Part shown: one piece after another, positions 42,821-51,404 of the stretch
How positions within the stretch are numbered: position 1 is the stretch's first letter
How the letters are laid out: each line of letters opens with the position of its first letter
NCBI GenBank assembly: GCA_031253835.1
Contig: JAIRVP010000032.1
Location: 91,354 to 155,353, forward strand
DNA: 64,000 nucleotides
From: Burkholderia sp.
GTDB lineage: Bacteria; Pseudomonadota; Gammaproteobacteria; Burkholderiales; Burkholderiaceae
Reading direction: 5' to 3'
Program-made: the position numbers and the translations under genes
The notes under the pieces: generated by a model
Databases searched by the model: none
Seen by the model: the letters and a program-made list of their open reading frames with translations, nothing else
What the model was told of the DNA's origin: nothing

Positions 42821-43251
42821 GATGCCGCCGCGACCGCCGCCTGCCATTGCGCGGCCACGCCCGCGTAATCCTTGATCCGGAAGGCCGAGCCGTCCTGGAC
42901 ATGGACCCAGCCGAGCGTGCGCTCGGCCAGCGGCCTGTCGTCGCCGTCCGTCGCGATCTTGACGATCGCACGCGCACGGACATGCACGCGCCCATCGGGA
43001 TAGTCGGATGACGGGTTCGCCAGCGTCACCGTCACGAACGGCCCGAGATCCTGCAGCAGCTGCGCGGCCGGCGGGTGGTCGGCCATCAGCAACGCGCCGC
43101 CCTTCACGCGGTCGTCCACGCGGATCGCCATGCTGTCCGGCCGCCGGTGCGCGGCGGTCGGCAGCGACATCCACAGCACATGCGCCGGATTGAGATAGAC
43201 CACATCGGGGTCGCCCATCGCGTCGCGCGTTTCAATCCGGGGTATCGGCAT
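42817..43251 (-). CDS. Hypothetical protein, 144 aa
   Basis: It begins MPIPRIETRDAMGDPDVVYL after GGAG at suitable spacing. It has hydrophobic beta-like segments (HVLWMSLPTAAHR, FVTVTLANPSSDYPDGRVHV) and AERTLGWVHVQDGSAFRIKD near the end. I do not recognise the family. No signal peptide or membrane helix is evident. Its stop overlaps the ATG of the amidase remnant. Confidence 0.55.
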   Translation of the reverse strand: MPIPRIETRDAMGDPDVVYLNPAHVLWMSLPTAAHRRPDSMAIRVDDRVKGGALLMADHPPAAQLLQDLGPFVTVTLANPSSDYPDGRVHVRARAIVKIATDGDDRPLAERTLGWVHVQDGSAFRIKDYAGVAAQWQAAVAAAS

Positions 43252-43402
43252 GCAGGGGCTCCAGTCGAATATCGGGCACCGGGCATCGGTGCGGCGGCAC
43301 CATGATGATGCCGCAATATGCCGGCTTTCACGCGCGTTCTGACGGGTGGTGGCAAACATCGTCCGGTTCCTTCCAGGAGTGTGGCGCGCCCGTCGGCACC
43401 GC

Positions 43403-44305
43403 CTAGCCTCGCGACGTTGCGTGCGCGAGCTTCGCGACCAGTTCGTCGTACACCACCCGGATACGCCGCGGCATCGGGCCGCGCCGCGGCCGGTAGACGT
43501 GCAGCTTCCACGGCTCGGGTTCGAGGCTCGGCAACACGCGCACCAGGCGCCCCTTCCGGACGTACGGCCGGACCAGGTACTCCGAGCACTGGCCGAACCC
43601 CGCCCCCGCGCACACGGCCTCGATCTCCACCTCGGTGTCGTCCGTCAGATAGGCCGGCGACGCCGGGATGAAGTGCTGCTCTCCCCGGAAGATCCACGGC
43701 CACGCGCGACCGCTCGCGCGGTCGATCAGGCACGTCACCGGCATCACCTCGAGTTCCTTGCGGTTCCTCGGCTCACCCAGCCGCTTGATCAGCGACGGCG
43801 CGCCCACGACCCACATCGGCAACGGCCCGACCGTCCGCGCGACGAAGCGGTTGTCGCCGATCGCGCCGACCCGCACGCCGATGTCGATCTGTTCGTCGAC
43901 CACCGGCGACGGCACATCCGACAGCCGCAGGTCGGGCACGAGGCCCGGATACCGCTGCATCAGGCCGGTCAGGATCGGCTGCACGTAATGACGCCCCATG
44001 CCGGACGGCGCCGTGATCCTGACGATACCGGCCGGCTCGTCGACCTGGCCGGCCGCAGGCCCGAACAGCCCGTCGACGGTGGCAAGCGCCGCCTGCGCGT
44101 CACGCGCGAACGACTGGCCGAACGCGGTGATCCGGATGCTGCGGGTCGTCCGGTGGAACAGCGTTTCGCCGAGCAGTTCCTCCAGTTCGCGCACCGCGCG
44201 CGTCACGACCTGCGGCGACACGCCGAGGCGCGCCGCCGCCTCGCGGAACGTGGGTGCCGCGGCGGCCGCGGCAAAGATCTTGAGGAAGTCGAGTCGGTTG
44301 AGCAT
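43403..44305 (-). CDS. LysR-family transcriptional regulator
   Basis: A 300-aa protein. The N-terminal winged HTH has FLKIFAAAAAAPTFREAAAR, LGVSPQVVTRAVRELEELLG and TLFHRTTRSI. The effector domain has GIVRITAPSGMGRHYVQPIL and DIGVRVGAIGDNRFVARTV. It is divergent from the SDR at 44463 across 157 bases, the standard LysR arrangement, so the SDR is its likely target. Its closeness to cat/ben is probably coincidental: its sequence is of the general AaeR/DsdC-like group rather than CatR, as far as can be judged by eye. Confidence 0.9.
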   Translation of the reverse strand: MLNRLDFLKIFAAAAAAPTFREAAARLGVSPQVVTRAVRELEELLGETLFHRTTRSIRITAFGQSFARDAQAALATVDGLFGPAAGQVDEPAGIVRITAPSGMGRHYVQPILTGLMQRYPGLVPDLRLSDVPSPVVDEQIDIGVRVGAIGDNRFVARTVGPLPMWVVGAPSLIKRLGEPRNRKELEVMPVTCLIDRASGRAWPWIFRGEQHFIPASPAYLTDDTEVEIEAVCAGAGFGQCSEYLVRPYVRKGRLVRVLPSLEPEPWKLHVYRPRRGPMPRRIRVVYDELVAKLAHATSRG

Positions 44306-44462
44306 GACGGCCCTTCTGATGCGCCGGAAGCAGCGCGATTCATTCCTGAATCAGGAATTCTGAATGCGTGATTGTTCCATTTTATTGCGACGGCCGAGCG
44401 ACCACAATGAGCACCAGACGTCGCATTGACGTGGATGGTCAACCACTCGGGAGAAACGCATC

Positions 44463-45239
44463 ATGAACGCAAGCACGCAAACCGCCCAACTCGCCGGCCG
44501 CATCGCCGTGGTGACGGGCGCCAGCTCCGGCATCGGCCGCGCATCGGCGATCGAACTCGCGCGACGCGGCGCGAAGGTCGTCGTCAGCGCCCGCCGCAAG
44601 ACCGAACTCGATCGACTGGTCGACGAGATCGTGACGGCCGGCGGCGACGCCCGCGCATGCGTCGCCGATGTCGCGAACGAAGACGACCTGCGCAAGCTCT
44701 TCGATTTCACGGTATCGACCTACGGCCGCCTCGACATCGCGTTCAACAACGCCGGCACGGAAGGCGTGTTCGCGCCGCTGCTCGAGCAGAATGCCGAGAC
44801 CTTCGACAAGGTGTTCGAGCCGAACGTGCGCGGCGTATTCAACTCGATGAAGTATGCGGCCGAGATCATGCTGCGCCAGGGCTCGGGCAGCATCATCAAC
44901 AACGCGTCGATGGGCGGCCTGATCGGCTTCGAGAATGCGTCGGTCTATATCGCGAGCAAGCACGCGGTGATCGGAATGACGAAGACGGCGTCGATCGAAT
45001 GGTTCAAGCGCGGTGTCCGCGTCAACGCACTGTGCCCGGGGCTGATCGAAACGCCGTTCCATCACCGCGGCATCTGGCCGTCGGACGACGCGCAGCAGGC
45101 GTTTGCCGCGTCGACCCCGGCAGGACGGTGGGGCTCCGCCGAGGAAATGGCGACGATCGTCGCATTCCTCGCGTCGGACGATTCCAGCTATGTGTCGGGG
45201 CATGCACTCGTGGCCGACGGCGGCTATTCGGTGGCATGA
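44463..45239 (+). CDS. Short-chain dehydrogenase/reductase (glucose-1-dehydrogenase-like)
   Basis: A 258-aa classical SDR. It has GRIAVVTGASSGIGRASAIE, FNNAGTEG, INNASMGGLIGF (Ser), the catalytic YIASKHAVIGMTKTASIEW and LCPGLIETPF, ending with GHALVADGGYSVA. The GGAGAAACGCATC before the ATG provides the ribosome-binding site. It is divergent from the LysR gene, which probably controls it. The substrate is unknown. Confidence 0.92.
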   Translation: MNASTQTAQLAGRIAVVTGASSGIGRASAIELARRGAKVVVSARRKTELDRLVDEIVTAGGDARACVADVANEDDLRKLFDFTVSTYGRLDIAFNNAGTEGVFAPLLEQNAETFDKVFEPNVRGVFNSMKYAAEIMLRQGSGSIINNASMGGLIGFENASVYIASKHAVIGMTKTASIEWFKRGVRVNALCPGLIETPFHHRGIWPSDDAQQAFAASTPAGRWGSAEEMATIVAFLASDDSSYVSGHALVADGGYSVA

Positions 45240-45267
45240 CACGCCGGGCGCGATCCGCGGCGCGGCT

Positions 45268-46464
45268 TCACTGCGCCGCGACCGCCGCCTCCCGTTTCGC
45301 GTGAAGGCGCAGCGCGAGCCATGCGATCCCGACCGCGAACGCCCCGACCACGCCGCCGAACGTGCCGACCCACGGCAGCCCGTAGTCGCCGGCGATATGG
45401 TTGCCGAGCAACGCGCCGGCGCCGATGCCGACGTTGTACAGCCCGGAGTAGATCGACACCGCGAGATCGGTTGCGTCGGGCGCCAGCTTCAGCACCCACG
45501 CCTGCATCGCGAGGCCGAAGCAGACGATCGCGCCGCCCCACACCAGCGTATGCACCGACAGCGTGACGATGTTGAGCGCACACGGGAACAGGATCAGCAG
45601 GCAGCCCGACAGCGCGACGATCGACGCCAGCAGGAATGTGTCGGGCTCGCGCGGGTACACGCGATTGAAGCAGATCGCGGCCGGCAGGCCGGCGACACCG
45701 AACAGGATCAGCACGTACGTGATCCGGCTGCTGCTCGCGTGGTTCACGCTCTGGACGAACGGCTCGATATACGTGTACGACGTGAAGTGCGCGGACACGA
45801 CGAGCACGGTGATCGCATAGAGCGCCACCAGCGCCGGCTTGCGCAGGAACAGGCCGATGCTGCTCAGCGACCCGGCGCCCTGGCTAGGCAGCACCGGCAA
45901 CATGGTGCGCAGCAACAGCGCCGCCCCGCCCGCGGCGCCCGCGATGATCAGGAACGTGACGCGCCAGCCGAACGCCTCGCCGATCACGCGCCCGAGCGGA
46001 ATGCCGGCGACCATCGCGATTGCCGAGCCCATCGCGATCAGGCTGAGCGCCCGGCTTTTGCGGTCGCTCGGCGCGAGCCGCACCGCGAGCGGGACGGATA
46101 TCGACCAGAACACCGCATGCGCGCACGCGATGCCGAGCCGGCCGATCATCAGCACCGTGAAATTCCATGCGACGCCGGTGACGATGTGGCTGCCGATGAA
46201 CACCAGCAGCGCGCCGACCAGCAGCTTGCGGCGCTCGACGTGACGCGTGACGAACGTCAGCGGCAGCGATACGACGGCAACGGCCCACGCGTAGATCGTC
46301 AGCATCAGGCCGACGGCGGTCGGCTGCATCTGCAGGCTGTCGCCGATCGCGCTGAGCAGCGCGACCGGTACGAATTCGGTGGTGTTGAAGATGAAGGCGG
46401 TGAGTGCCAGGGCGAGTACGCCCCACCACGAGTGCCTGGAACTGATGGCGTCCGGTGTTGCCAT
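45268..46464 (-). CDS. sotB: MFS exporter, SotB (sugar efflux) type
   Basis: A 398-aa, 12-helix major facilitator. The start GVLALALTAFIFNTTEFVPVA and the following LMLTIYAWAVAVVSLPLTFV are the SotB/YdeA signature. RLAPSDRKSRALSLIAMGSA is in the central part. SotB exports sugars such as arabinose or related compounds. Overlapping start options exist; ATG 46464 gives the typical short N-terminus. It is convergent with the SDR, 28 bases away. Confidence 0.88.
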   Translation of the reverse strand: MATPDAISSRHSWWGVLALALTAFIFNTTEFVPVALLSAIGDSLQMQPTAVGLMLTIYAWAVAVVSLPLTFVTRHVERRKLLVGALLVFIGSHIVTGVAWNFTVLMIGRLGIACAHAVFWSISVPLAVRLAPSDRKSRALSLIAMGSAIAMVAGIPLGRVIGEAFGWRVTFLIIAGAAGGAALLLRTMLPVLPSQGAGSLSSIGLFLRKPALVALYAITVLVVSAHFTSYTYIEPFVQSVNHASSSRITYVLILFGVAGLPAAICFNRVYPREPDTFLLASIVALSGCLLILFPCALNIVTLSVHTLVWGGAIVCFGLAMQAWVLKLAPDATDLAVSIYSGLYNVGIGAGALLGNHIAGDYGLPWVGTFGGVVGAFAVGIAWLALRLHAKREAAVAAQ

Positions 46465-46692
46465 GCGTGGAATCGACGAGACGAGGGTTGGGGGCGCATG
46501 CGGCGCGTACGGCGCGGGCCCGGCGCGAAAAGCCCGGCCCGGCGCATCGCCGCGATTGTACCAGCGGCAAATGACACGTCGCGGTACGGCCCGGCGGCGG
46601 GACATGGCGATGACACGGCCGTGCGCCGATAATGTGTCGACCAGGATTTTTGCGGACGCGTTGCCCGCCTGTCACCGGACCAGGAGATTCAC

Positions 46693-47367
46693 ATGCGCAT
46701 TGAAACGTCATTTCTGTTCGATCTCGACGGCACGCTCGTCGACAGCGTCTATCAGCACGTGCTCGCGTGGAAGGAAGCGCTCGATGCCGAGGGCATCGAA
46801 CTGTCGGTGTGGCGCATCCACCGCAAGATCGGCATGAGCGGCGGCCTGTTCCTGAATCAGCTGCTGCGCGAGACGGCGGGCGACATCGACGCCGAGCGCG
46901 TCGAGCGGCTCGCGCGGCTGCATGCGGCCGCGTACCAGCGGCTGCGCGCGCAGGTCCGGCCGCTGCCGGGCGCGCGCGAACTGCTGGCCGCGCTGTCGAG
47001 TGCGGGCATCCGCTGGGCGATCGCCACCAGCGGGCGGATGGAAACGGCCGCCATCAATCTCGAGGCGCTCGGCGTCGATCCGGCGAAGCAGGTGGTCGTC
47101 ACGCGCGACCAGGTCAAGTATGCAAAGCCGGACCCCGACCTGTTCCTGACCGCGGCCGCGCAACTGAACGTGCCGATCGAGCACACGGTCGTGGTCGGCG
47201 ACAGCATCTGGGACATGCTCGCCGCGGCCCGCTGCCGCGCGCTCGGCGTCGGGCTGCTGTCGGGCGGCTACGGCAGCGACGAACTGGAGCGCGCCGGTGC
47301 GCTGCGCGTGTACGACGATCCGGCCGATCTGCTGTGGCATCTCGACGAGATTGCCGCGCGGCCGTGA
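46693..47367 (+). CDS. HAD-superfamily phosphatase (phosphoglycolate phosphatase-like)
   Basis: A 224-aa hydrolase. Motif I is FLFDLDGTLVDSVYQ (nucleophile and acid Asp), motif II is IATSGRMET (Ser, here in TSG), motif III is VKYAKPDPDLFL (Lys) and motif IV is VVVGDSIWDMLAA (Asp pair). A helical cap (residues about 18-85) places it in subclass I. The substrate could be a sugar phosphate or phosphoglycolate. CAGGAG precedes the ATG. Confidence 0.92.
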   Translation: MRIETSFLFDLDGTLVDSVYQHVLAWKEALDAEGIELSVWRIHRKIGMSGGLFLNQLLRETAGDIDAERVERLARLHAAAYQRLRAQVRPLPGARELLAALSSAGIRWAIATSGRMETAAINLEALGVDPAKQVVVTRDQVKYAKPDPDLFLTAAAQLNVPIEHTVVVGDSIWDMLAAARCRALGVGLLSGGYGSDELERAGALRVYDDPADLLWHLDEIAARP

Positions 47368-47375
47368 GCGGGCCG

Positions 47376-47397
47376 GACCGGCGCAACCCGGCCGGTC
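47376..47397. terminator. Hairpin between convergent genes
   Basis: GACCGGC and GCCGGTC (7 bp) pair around an 8-base loop between the HAD gene and the leftward 80-aa gene, slightly overlapping the latter's stop. Tentative. Confidence 0.3.
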
Positions 47398-47638
47398 AGT
47401 CGTCGTCGATCCGCTTGTCGATCAGGTAGCGGCCGCGCTCGACACCCGCGAGCAGCGCCTCGTTCTCGGTCAGCCACTCGGGGCCGGCGGCCGGCGGCGT
47501 CGCCAGTTCGATGCGCTCGCCGCGGACATACACCTGCACCTCGTCGCGCCACGCGCCGCTGTCGTTGCGCCGTGCCCATACGCGAATCTCGTGGCCGCGA
47601 TACGGGTCGCGAATCTGTGCGTCCTGTTGCTGTTGCAT
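47396..47638 (-). CDS. Small conserved protein, 80 aa (paralogue of the gene at 59616)
   Basis: It begins MQQQQDAQIRDPYRGHEIRV. The core GHEIRVWARRNDSGAWRDEV, then GPEWLTENEALLAGVERGRY, closely parallels the 73-aa protein at 59.6 kb (DHEIRVEATRNANGAWVAQV, TPEWLTCDEALRGGIDQGRV). I associate this with small Burkholderia proteins of the DUF6566 kind, but the name is uncertain. No enzyme motif is visible; it may be a small beta-rich stress protein. Confidence 0.65.
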   Translation of the reverse strand: MQQQQDAQIRDPYRGHEIRVWARRNDSGAWRDEVQVYVRGERIELATPPAAGPEWLTENEALLAGVERGRYLIDKRIDDD

Positions 47639-47696
47639 GATGGCCCCCAGTGCCTGTCTGCGACGACAGGGCAAGAATACGCGCCGCTTTCGTGCG

Positions 47697-47930
47697 TCAT
47701 GCGTCGGTGCTGTCGACTCCGGATTCACTGTCGTCGTGCCGCTGCACGCGCCGCACGACCGACAGCCCGCTGGCCGTCAGCGCGGGCCGGCGCTCGCCCG
47801 ACGCGTTGTCGCGTTGCATCACGATCAGGTGCTGCTCGACCAGCGCGACGACATCCTCGCGGTCGATCTGGATCTGTTCCGGCGCGCGATACGCGAGGAA
47901 CAGCGTGGCAAGTTCATGGGCGGTCAGCAT
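47697..47930 (-). CDS. Small conserved protein, 77 aa
   Basis: It starts MLTAHELATLFLAYRAPEQI after GGGAAG. The body DREDVVALVEQHLIVMQRDN, then PALTASGLSVVRRVQRHDD, resembles a small winged-helix fold. I do not recognise a named family. A strong -24/-12-like sequence lies about 90-105 bases upstream on the same strand, suggesting sigma-54 control. It precedes the 80-aa gene by 58 bases and could be co-transcribed with it. Confidence 0.6.
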   Translation of the reverse strand: MLTAHELATLFLAYRAPEQIQIDREDVVALVEQHLIVMQRDNASGERRPALTASGLSVVRRVQRHDDSESGVDSTDA

Positions 47931-48020
47931 GCTCGCTTCCCCGTTGACGGCTTCGCGCGATGCGGCAACGGCGCGGCATCGGCGCGCGGCGCAATGCATG
48001 CGCCGGCAACCGTCAATGCA

Positions 48021-48036
48021 CGCAGGGATCGTGCCA
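48021..48036 (-). promoter_or_regulatory. Sigma-54 (-24/-12) promoter candidate
   Basis: Minus-strand TGGCACG-ATCC-CTGCG matches the TGGCACG-N4-TTGCA consensus perfectly in the -24 element and in the essential GC of -12, with exact spacing. It is intergenic, upstream of the 77-aa gene, in a window that carries its own rpoN and a sigma-54 activator. Confidence 0.5.
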
Positions 48037-48181
48037 ATACGCGCGACGCAGCGGGCAACCGTGCCGCGAGCACGCGGCGCGACATGGCGCGACATGGCAT
48101 CCGGCAGCCTGTGCAAAGTTTTCAACGGCGTGTAACGCCGGACGCGACTGCGGGCCGGACGCATCACGCGCGGGGACTCGG

Positions 48182-48502
48182 TCAGGGGCGGAACAGGCCG
48201 GCCTTTGCGCGGCCTGGCGGCGCTCGAAAGTAGCCGCTGTGCAGCACCACGCCGCCGCTGCCGCCGGCCAGCACGTCCGCGCAGGCCGCTTCGATGCGCG
48301 CGCGGCCGCCTTCGAATGCGTCGCGCAGGTCGGCCTCCAGCGCGGACGGCGCACCGAAATGATCCTCGAGTGCCTCCGCCGTGATCGCACAGGTTTCCGG
48401 CCGGCCATCGACGTCGACGGTGAAGCGCAGCTGCAACGTCGCACCGTCGAACTCGGGCGGCGCGTCGGTCAGCGTCACGCGGCGGGGGGAATCGGCCGGC
48501 AT
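48182..48502 (-). CDS. DUF1488 family protein
   Basis: A 106-aa protein: FTVDVDGRPETCAITAEALE, then DHFGAP and RAFEGGRARIEA-like LRDAFEGGRARIEAACADVL. The pattern of a short beta-sheet start with a CxIS/T-type motif followed by DHFGA fits DUF1488. Function is unknown. Its ATG lies 4 bases after the stop of a 23-codon upstream frame with a perfect ribosome-binding site. Confidence 0.75.
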   Translation of the reverse strand: MPADSPRRVTLTDAPPEFDGATLQLRFTVDVDGRPETCAITAEALEDHFGAPSALEADLRDAFEGGRARIEAACADVLAGGSGGVVLHSGYFRAPPGRAKAGLFRP

Positions 48503-48506
48503 CGGC

Positions 48507-48578
48507 TTACGCGCCCCGCGCCGCGACGCGATCGACCGCGAGCATCGCAATCTTGCGAGGGTCCAGCTTGCTGCTCAT
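48507..48578 (-). CDS. Possible 23-aa small ORF upstream of DUF1488
   Basis: Minus strand: GGAGG, 5 bases, then ATG (48578), encoding MSSKLDPRKIAMLAVDRVAA and ending ARGA before TAA at 48507. The ribosome-binding site is better than that of the DUF1488 gene, whose ATG follows 4 bases later. It may be a leader peptide coupling translation, or a real small protein. Confidence 0.45.
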   Translation of the reverse strand: MSSKLDPRKIAMLAVDRVAARGA

Positions 48579-48641
48579 GAGCACCTCCGTCCACGTTACG
48601 GTACCCGGTCCGCACCGGCCGCGTGACTGCCTGCGGCGCGC

Positions 48642-48998
48642 TTACTGCACGTGACGCGCGGCGTCGAGCATCGCATCGGTCAGCTCGATCGTCAGCGTCG
48701 GGTTCTCGTCGGCGTCGGCGAGCCGGTCCTGCACGGTGTCGTGCAGGATCGCATGCACGCGCATCCGCGCGCTTTCATCGAGATCCGCGTAGTGCTCCAT
48801 CGTGTCGCAGTCGAGCACGAGCACGACCGCATGCCGCGCGATCTCCGGTGGCGCGTCGGCCGTCGGTGCCCATGCCGCCTCAAACGTGATCCTGCCCGTC
48901 GCGACGTCGAGATGGACCGTCGTATCGAGCTCGTCGGCGTCGATCTCATCGCCATCGACCTCACCCTCTTCGAGCTGGATCCTGGAATTCGATTGCAT
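48642..48998 (-). CDS. DUF3022-like protein, 118 aa
   Basis: An acidic protein (MQSNSRIQLEEGEVDGDEID) with TGRITFEAAWAPTADAPPEI, VVLVLDCDTMEHYADLDESA and RMRVHAILHDTVQDRLADAD. It aligns along its length with the neighbouring 128-aa protein, so the pair are paralogues. I assign DUF3022, a small Burkholderia family, with moderate confidence. Function is unknown. CAGGAGG precedes the ATG. Confidence 0.65.
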   Translation of the reverse strand: MQSNSRIQLEEGEVDGDEIDADELDTTVHLDVATGRITFEAAWAPTADAPPEIARHAVVLVLDCDTMEHYADLDESARMRVHAILHDTVQDRLADADENPTLTIELTDAMLDAARHVQ

Positions 48999-49058
48999 GA
49001 TGTCCTCCTGCGTGGTGACGACAGCCCGTCCGGGAAGCCGCGCCGCGCTTCGGCTGCG

Positions 49059-49445
49059 TCACGGCGCGCGCAACGCCGCGTCGAGCTCGGCGCGCGTCAC
49101 GTCGAGCGCGACATTGCATTCGATCGCGGCCGCCTCGACGCGCGGTTTGCGCTCGTCCACCGCACGTCGCGCGAGGTCGCACAATTGCGTGCGCACCCGT
49201 AGCCGGTCGGCCGCGCCGAGCGACGCGTAGCGCGTCATCACGTCCGGGTCGAATCGCAGGTCGACCACGCAGCGCCATTCGCGCGCGCTTTCGTCGGCGG
49301 GCTCGCGCACCCACGACACCTGGATCGTCAGCCGCCCGGACGTGTCGTCCGCATGCACGACGACTTCCGACTGCGACGGAAAGCCGTTCGCGAGCGCGTG
49401 CTCGAGTTCCGCGACACGCTGCGACCGGTCGGGCGCGCGGCTCAT
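49059..49445 (-). CDS. DUF3022-like protein, 128 aa
   Basis: It has [20 protein letters not shown], then [20 protein letters not shown] and [20 protein letters not shown], matching the paralogue at 48642-48998 in order and spacing. It is less acidic than the paralogue. Its ATG overlaps the stop of the upstream DUF1328 gene by 4 bases (ATGA), so the two are coupled. Function is unknown. Confidence 0.65.
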   Translation of the reverse strand: MSRAPDRSQRVAELEHALANGFPSQSEVVVHADDTSGRLTIQVSWVREPADESAREWRCVVDLRFDPDVMTRYASLGAADRLRVRTQLCDLARRAVDERKPRVEAAAIECNVALDVTRAELDAALRAP

Positions 49446-49603
49446 CGTCGCACGACGCCCAGCAGCAGCGTGACCAGGAAGATCACGACGAAGATGTAGA
49501 ACAGGATCTTCGCGATCTCGGCCGCGCCGGCCGCGATGCCGCCGAAGCCGAATACGCCCGCGACGATCGCAATGATGAAAAAGATGATCGCGTATCGAAG
49601 CAT
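49442..49603 (-). CDS. DUF1328/YtjA-type small membrane protein, 53 aa
   Basis: Two hydrophobic helices: [20 protein letters not shown] and [19 protein letters not shown], joined by [29 protein letters not shown] is typical of DUF1328 (UPF0391) proteins, which are often induced by envelope or general stress. A strong CAGGAGG precedes the ATG at 49603. It is first in a short operon with the 128-aa DUF3022-like gene. Confidence 0.88.
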   Translation of the reverse strand: MLRYAIIFFIIAIVAGVFGFGGIAAGAAEIAKILFYIFVVIFLVTLLLGVVRR

Positions 49604-49764
49604 GGATACCTCCTGGATGACCGCGCTCGTCACCGCACGTCGGCGTCGGTCACGCATCGTGCGGGCGTCCCGGTGTGCCGCATGCCAGTGCAAAAGCGCT
49701 TGCCCCCGGCGGGTTCCCGCTCATCGAGCCGATCGGCCGTTTCTCGTGCATGGCTGCGCTCCTG

Positions 49765-51198
49765 TCACGCGGCATCGCGCCGCCGCAGATCGGCCGGCGG
49801 AATCTTCATCGCCTGGCGATACTTCGTCACGGTGCGGCGCGCCAGCAGGATGCCGCGGCCCTCGAGGTTGTGCGCGAGCGCGACGTCGGACAGCGGATCG
49901 GTATGCCGCTCGGCCGCGATCATGTCGCGGATCAGCACCTTCGCGGCCGCGGCCGAGCACACGCCCTTGCCGGCCGCCTCGAGCTTGCGCGGGAAGAAAT
50001 GCTTGAACTCGAACGTGCCGTGCGGCGTGGCCATGTACTTGTTGCCCGTCGCGCGCGACACGGTCGATTCGTGCAGGCCGAGTTCTTCCGCGATGTCGCG
50101 CAGCACGAGCGGCTTCAACGCGATCTCGCCGTAGCGGAAGAAGTCGCGTTGCCGCGCGACGATGCATTCGCCGACGCGCTGGATCGTGTCGAAACGCTTC
50201 TGCACGTTGCGGATCAGCCAGCGCGCCTCCTGCAATTGCTGGCCGAGCGGTGAATCGCGTTCGCCGCTCGACTGCGCGAACAGCGTCGCGTAGCGCTCGT
50301 GCAGGCGTGCGCGCGGCAGCACGGCCGGGTTGATCGTCACGATCCAGTCGTCGCGCACCTTGCGCACGATCACGTCGGGCACCACGTAGTCGCCGCGCGT
50401 GCTGCCATAGTGATTGCCGGGGCGCGGGTCGAGCCCGCGCACCAGCGCGCAGGCCGCCTGCATCGTCTGCTGGTTGCAGCCGACGCGCCGCTGGATCTCC
50501 GCCGTCTCGCGGCGCGCGAGCCGTTCGAGATGCTCGCGCGCGATCGCTTTCGCTTCCGCGAGCGCCGGCGTGCCGGCCGGAATCGCGTCGAGTTGCAGCA
50601 CCAGGCATTCGGACAGCGACCGCGCGGCCATGCCCGGCCGGTCGAGCATCTGCACGAGGCGCAGCGCAATCGCGAGATCCTGCTCCGACAGCAGCAGCGC
50701 CGGATCCGCCGCGATCAGCAGTTCAGGCAGCGCCTGGCGCAGGTAGCCGTCGTCGTCGAGCGCGTCGATCACGATGCGCGCGGCTTCGCGGTCGCGCCGG
50801 TTCAGCGGGTAGAGCCGCAACGCATCGTGCAGTTGCTGATGCAGCGACAGCTCGGCGGCCATCCATTCGCCGGGCGACAGGCCGTCCGCGTCCTCACCCT
50901 GGCGGCCCGCGCCACGCGGCGCCGGTGCGGCCGTCAGCGGCACCTCGCCGTCCGGCGGGCGCACTTCGTCGGGTTCGGGCGCCGCGTCGGGCGCGGCGGC
51001 TTCCGCCGGTTGCGCGGAGGCATCCGCCGCGGTTTCCTCGTCGCCCTGGCCGTCTTCGAGAAACGGATTCATGTCGAGCGCCTGCCGCAATTCCTGTTGA
51101 AATTCGAGCGACGACAACTGCAGCAGCCGCAACGACTGCTGAAGCCTCGGCGTAAGTGCCAGATGCTGGCGCACCTGCAACGCAAGCGTGACGGACAT
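49765..51198 (-). CDS. rpoN: RNA polymerase sigma-54 factor (second-copy RpoN)
   Basis: A 477-aa sigma-54. Region I is Gln/Leu-rich (LTPRLQQSLRLLQLSSLEFQ). Region II is acidic (DGQGDEETAADASAQ). Region III carries the core-binding part and HTH (LVLRDIAEELGLHESTVSRA). The C-terminal RpoN box is ARRTVTKYRQ (usual ARRTVAKYRE). It recognises -24/-12 promoters and needs an AAA+ activator. A sigma-54 activator and a hybrid kinase lie 3-5 kb away. The usual rpoN neighbours (lptB, hpf, ptsN) are absent, so this is not the housekeeping locus. The ATG at 51198 starts MSVTLALQVRQHL. Confidence 0.95.
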   Translation of the reverse strand: MSVTLALQVRQHLALTPRLQQSLRLLQLSSLEFQQELRQALDMNPFLEDGQGDEETAADASAQPAEAAAPDAAPEPDEVRPPDGEVPLTAAPAPRGAGRQGEDADGLSPGEWMAAELSLHQQLHDALRLYPLNRRDREAARIVIDALDDDGYLRQALPELLIAADPALLLSEQDLAIALRLVQMLDRPGMAARSLSECLVLQLDAIPAGTPALAEAKAIAREHLERLARRETAEIQRRVGCNQQTMQAACALVRGLDPRPGNHYGSTRGDYVVPDVIVRKVRDDWIVTINPAVLPRARLHERYATLFAQSSGERDSPLGQQLQEARWLIRNVQKRFDTIQRVGECIVARQRDFFRYGEIALKPLVLRDIAEELGLHESTVSRATGNKYMATPHGTFEFKHFFPRKLEAAGKGVCSAAAAKVLIRDMIAAERHTDPLSDVALAHNLEGRGILLARRTVTKYRQAMKIPPADLRRRDAA

Positions 51199-51404
51199 CG
51201 AAAGTCCTCCTGACGGTTCGTTCGCGATATTTCGTCCACAGGATTCACGCAGCTTTCGTGCCAGCCTGGCCGCGCGCGTCGTGCCGCGGCTTTCGCGGGT
51301 TCGTACCCCGCCACGCAATGTGGCGAGGCCGCTTTTTTACAAGCCGGCGGCAAGTTTTGGGCACGTATTTCGCGCGCCGGCTACCGACGTGCCTTGTGTC
51401 GGAC

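Noticed and set aside
43403..44305. Considered as the missing CatR/BenM for the cat operator
   Set aside because: It is divergent from an SDR rather than from catB and is separated from catB by two genes or remnants. Its effector domain has no visible feature tying it to muconate. It was kept as a general LysR, with the alternative noted.
49680..49705. GGGCAAG...TTTTGCAC on the minus strand upstream of the DUF1328 gene, sigma-54-like
   Set aside because: The GG-to-GC spacing is one base too long for a functional -24/-12 promoter.
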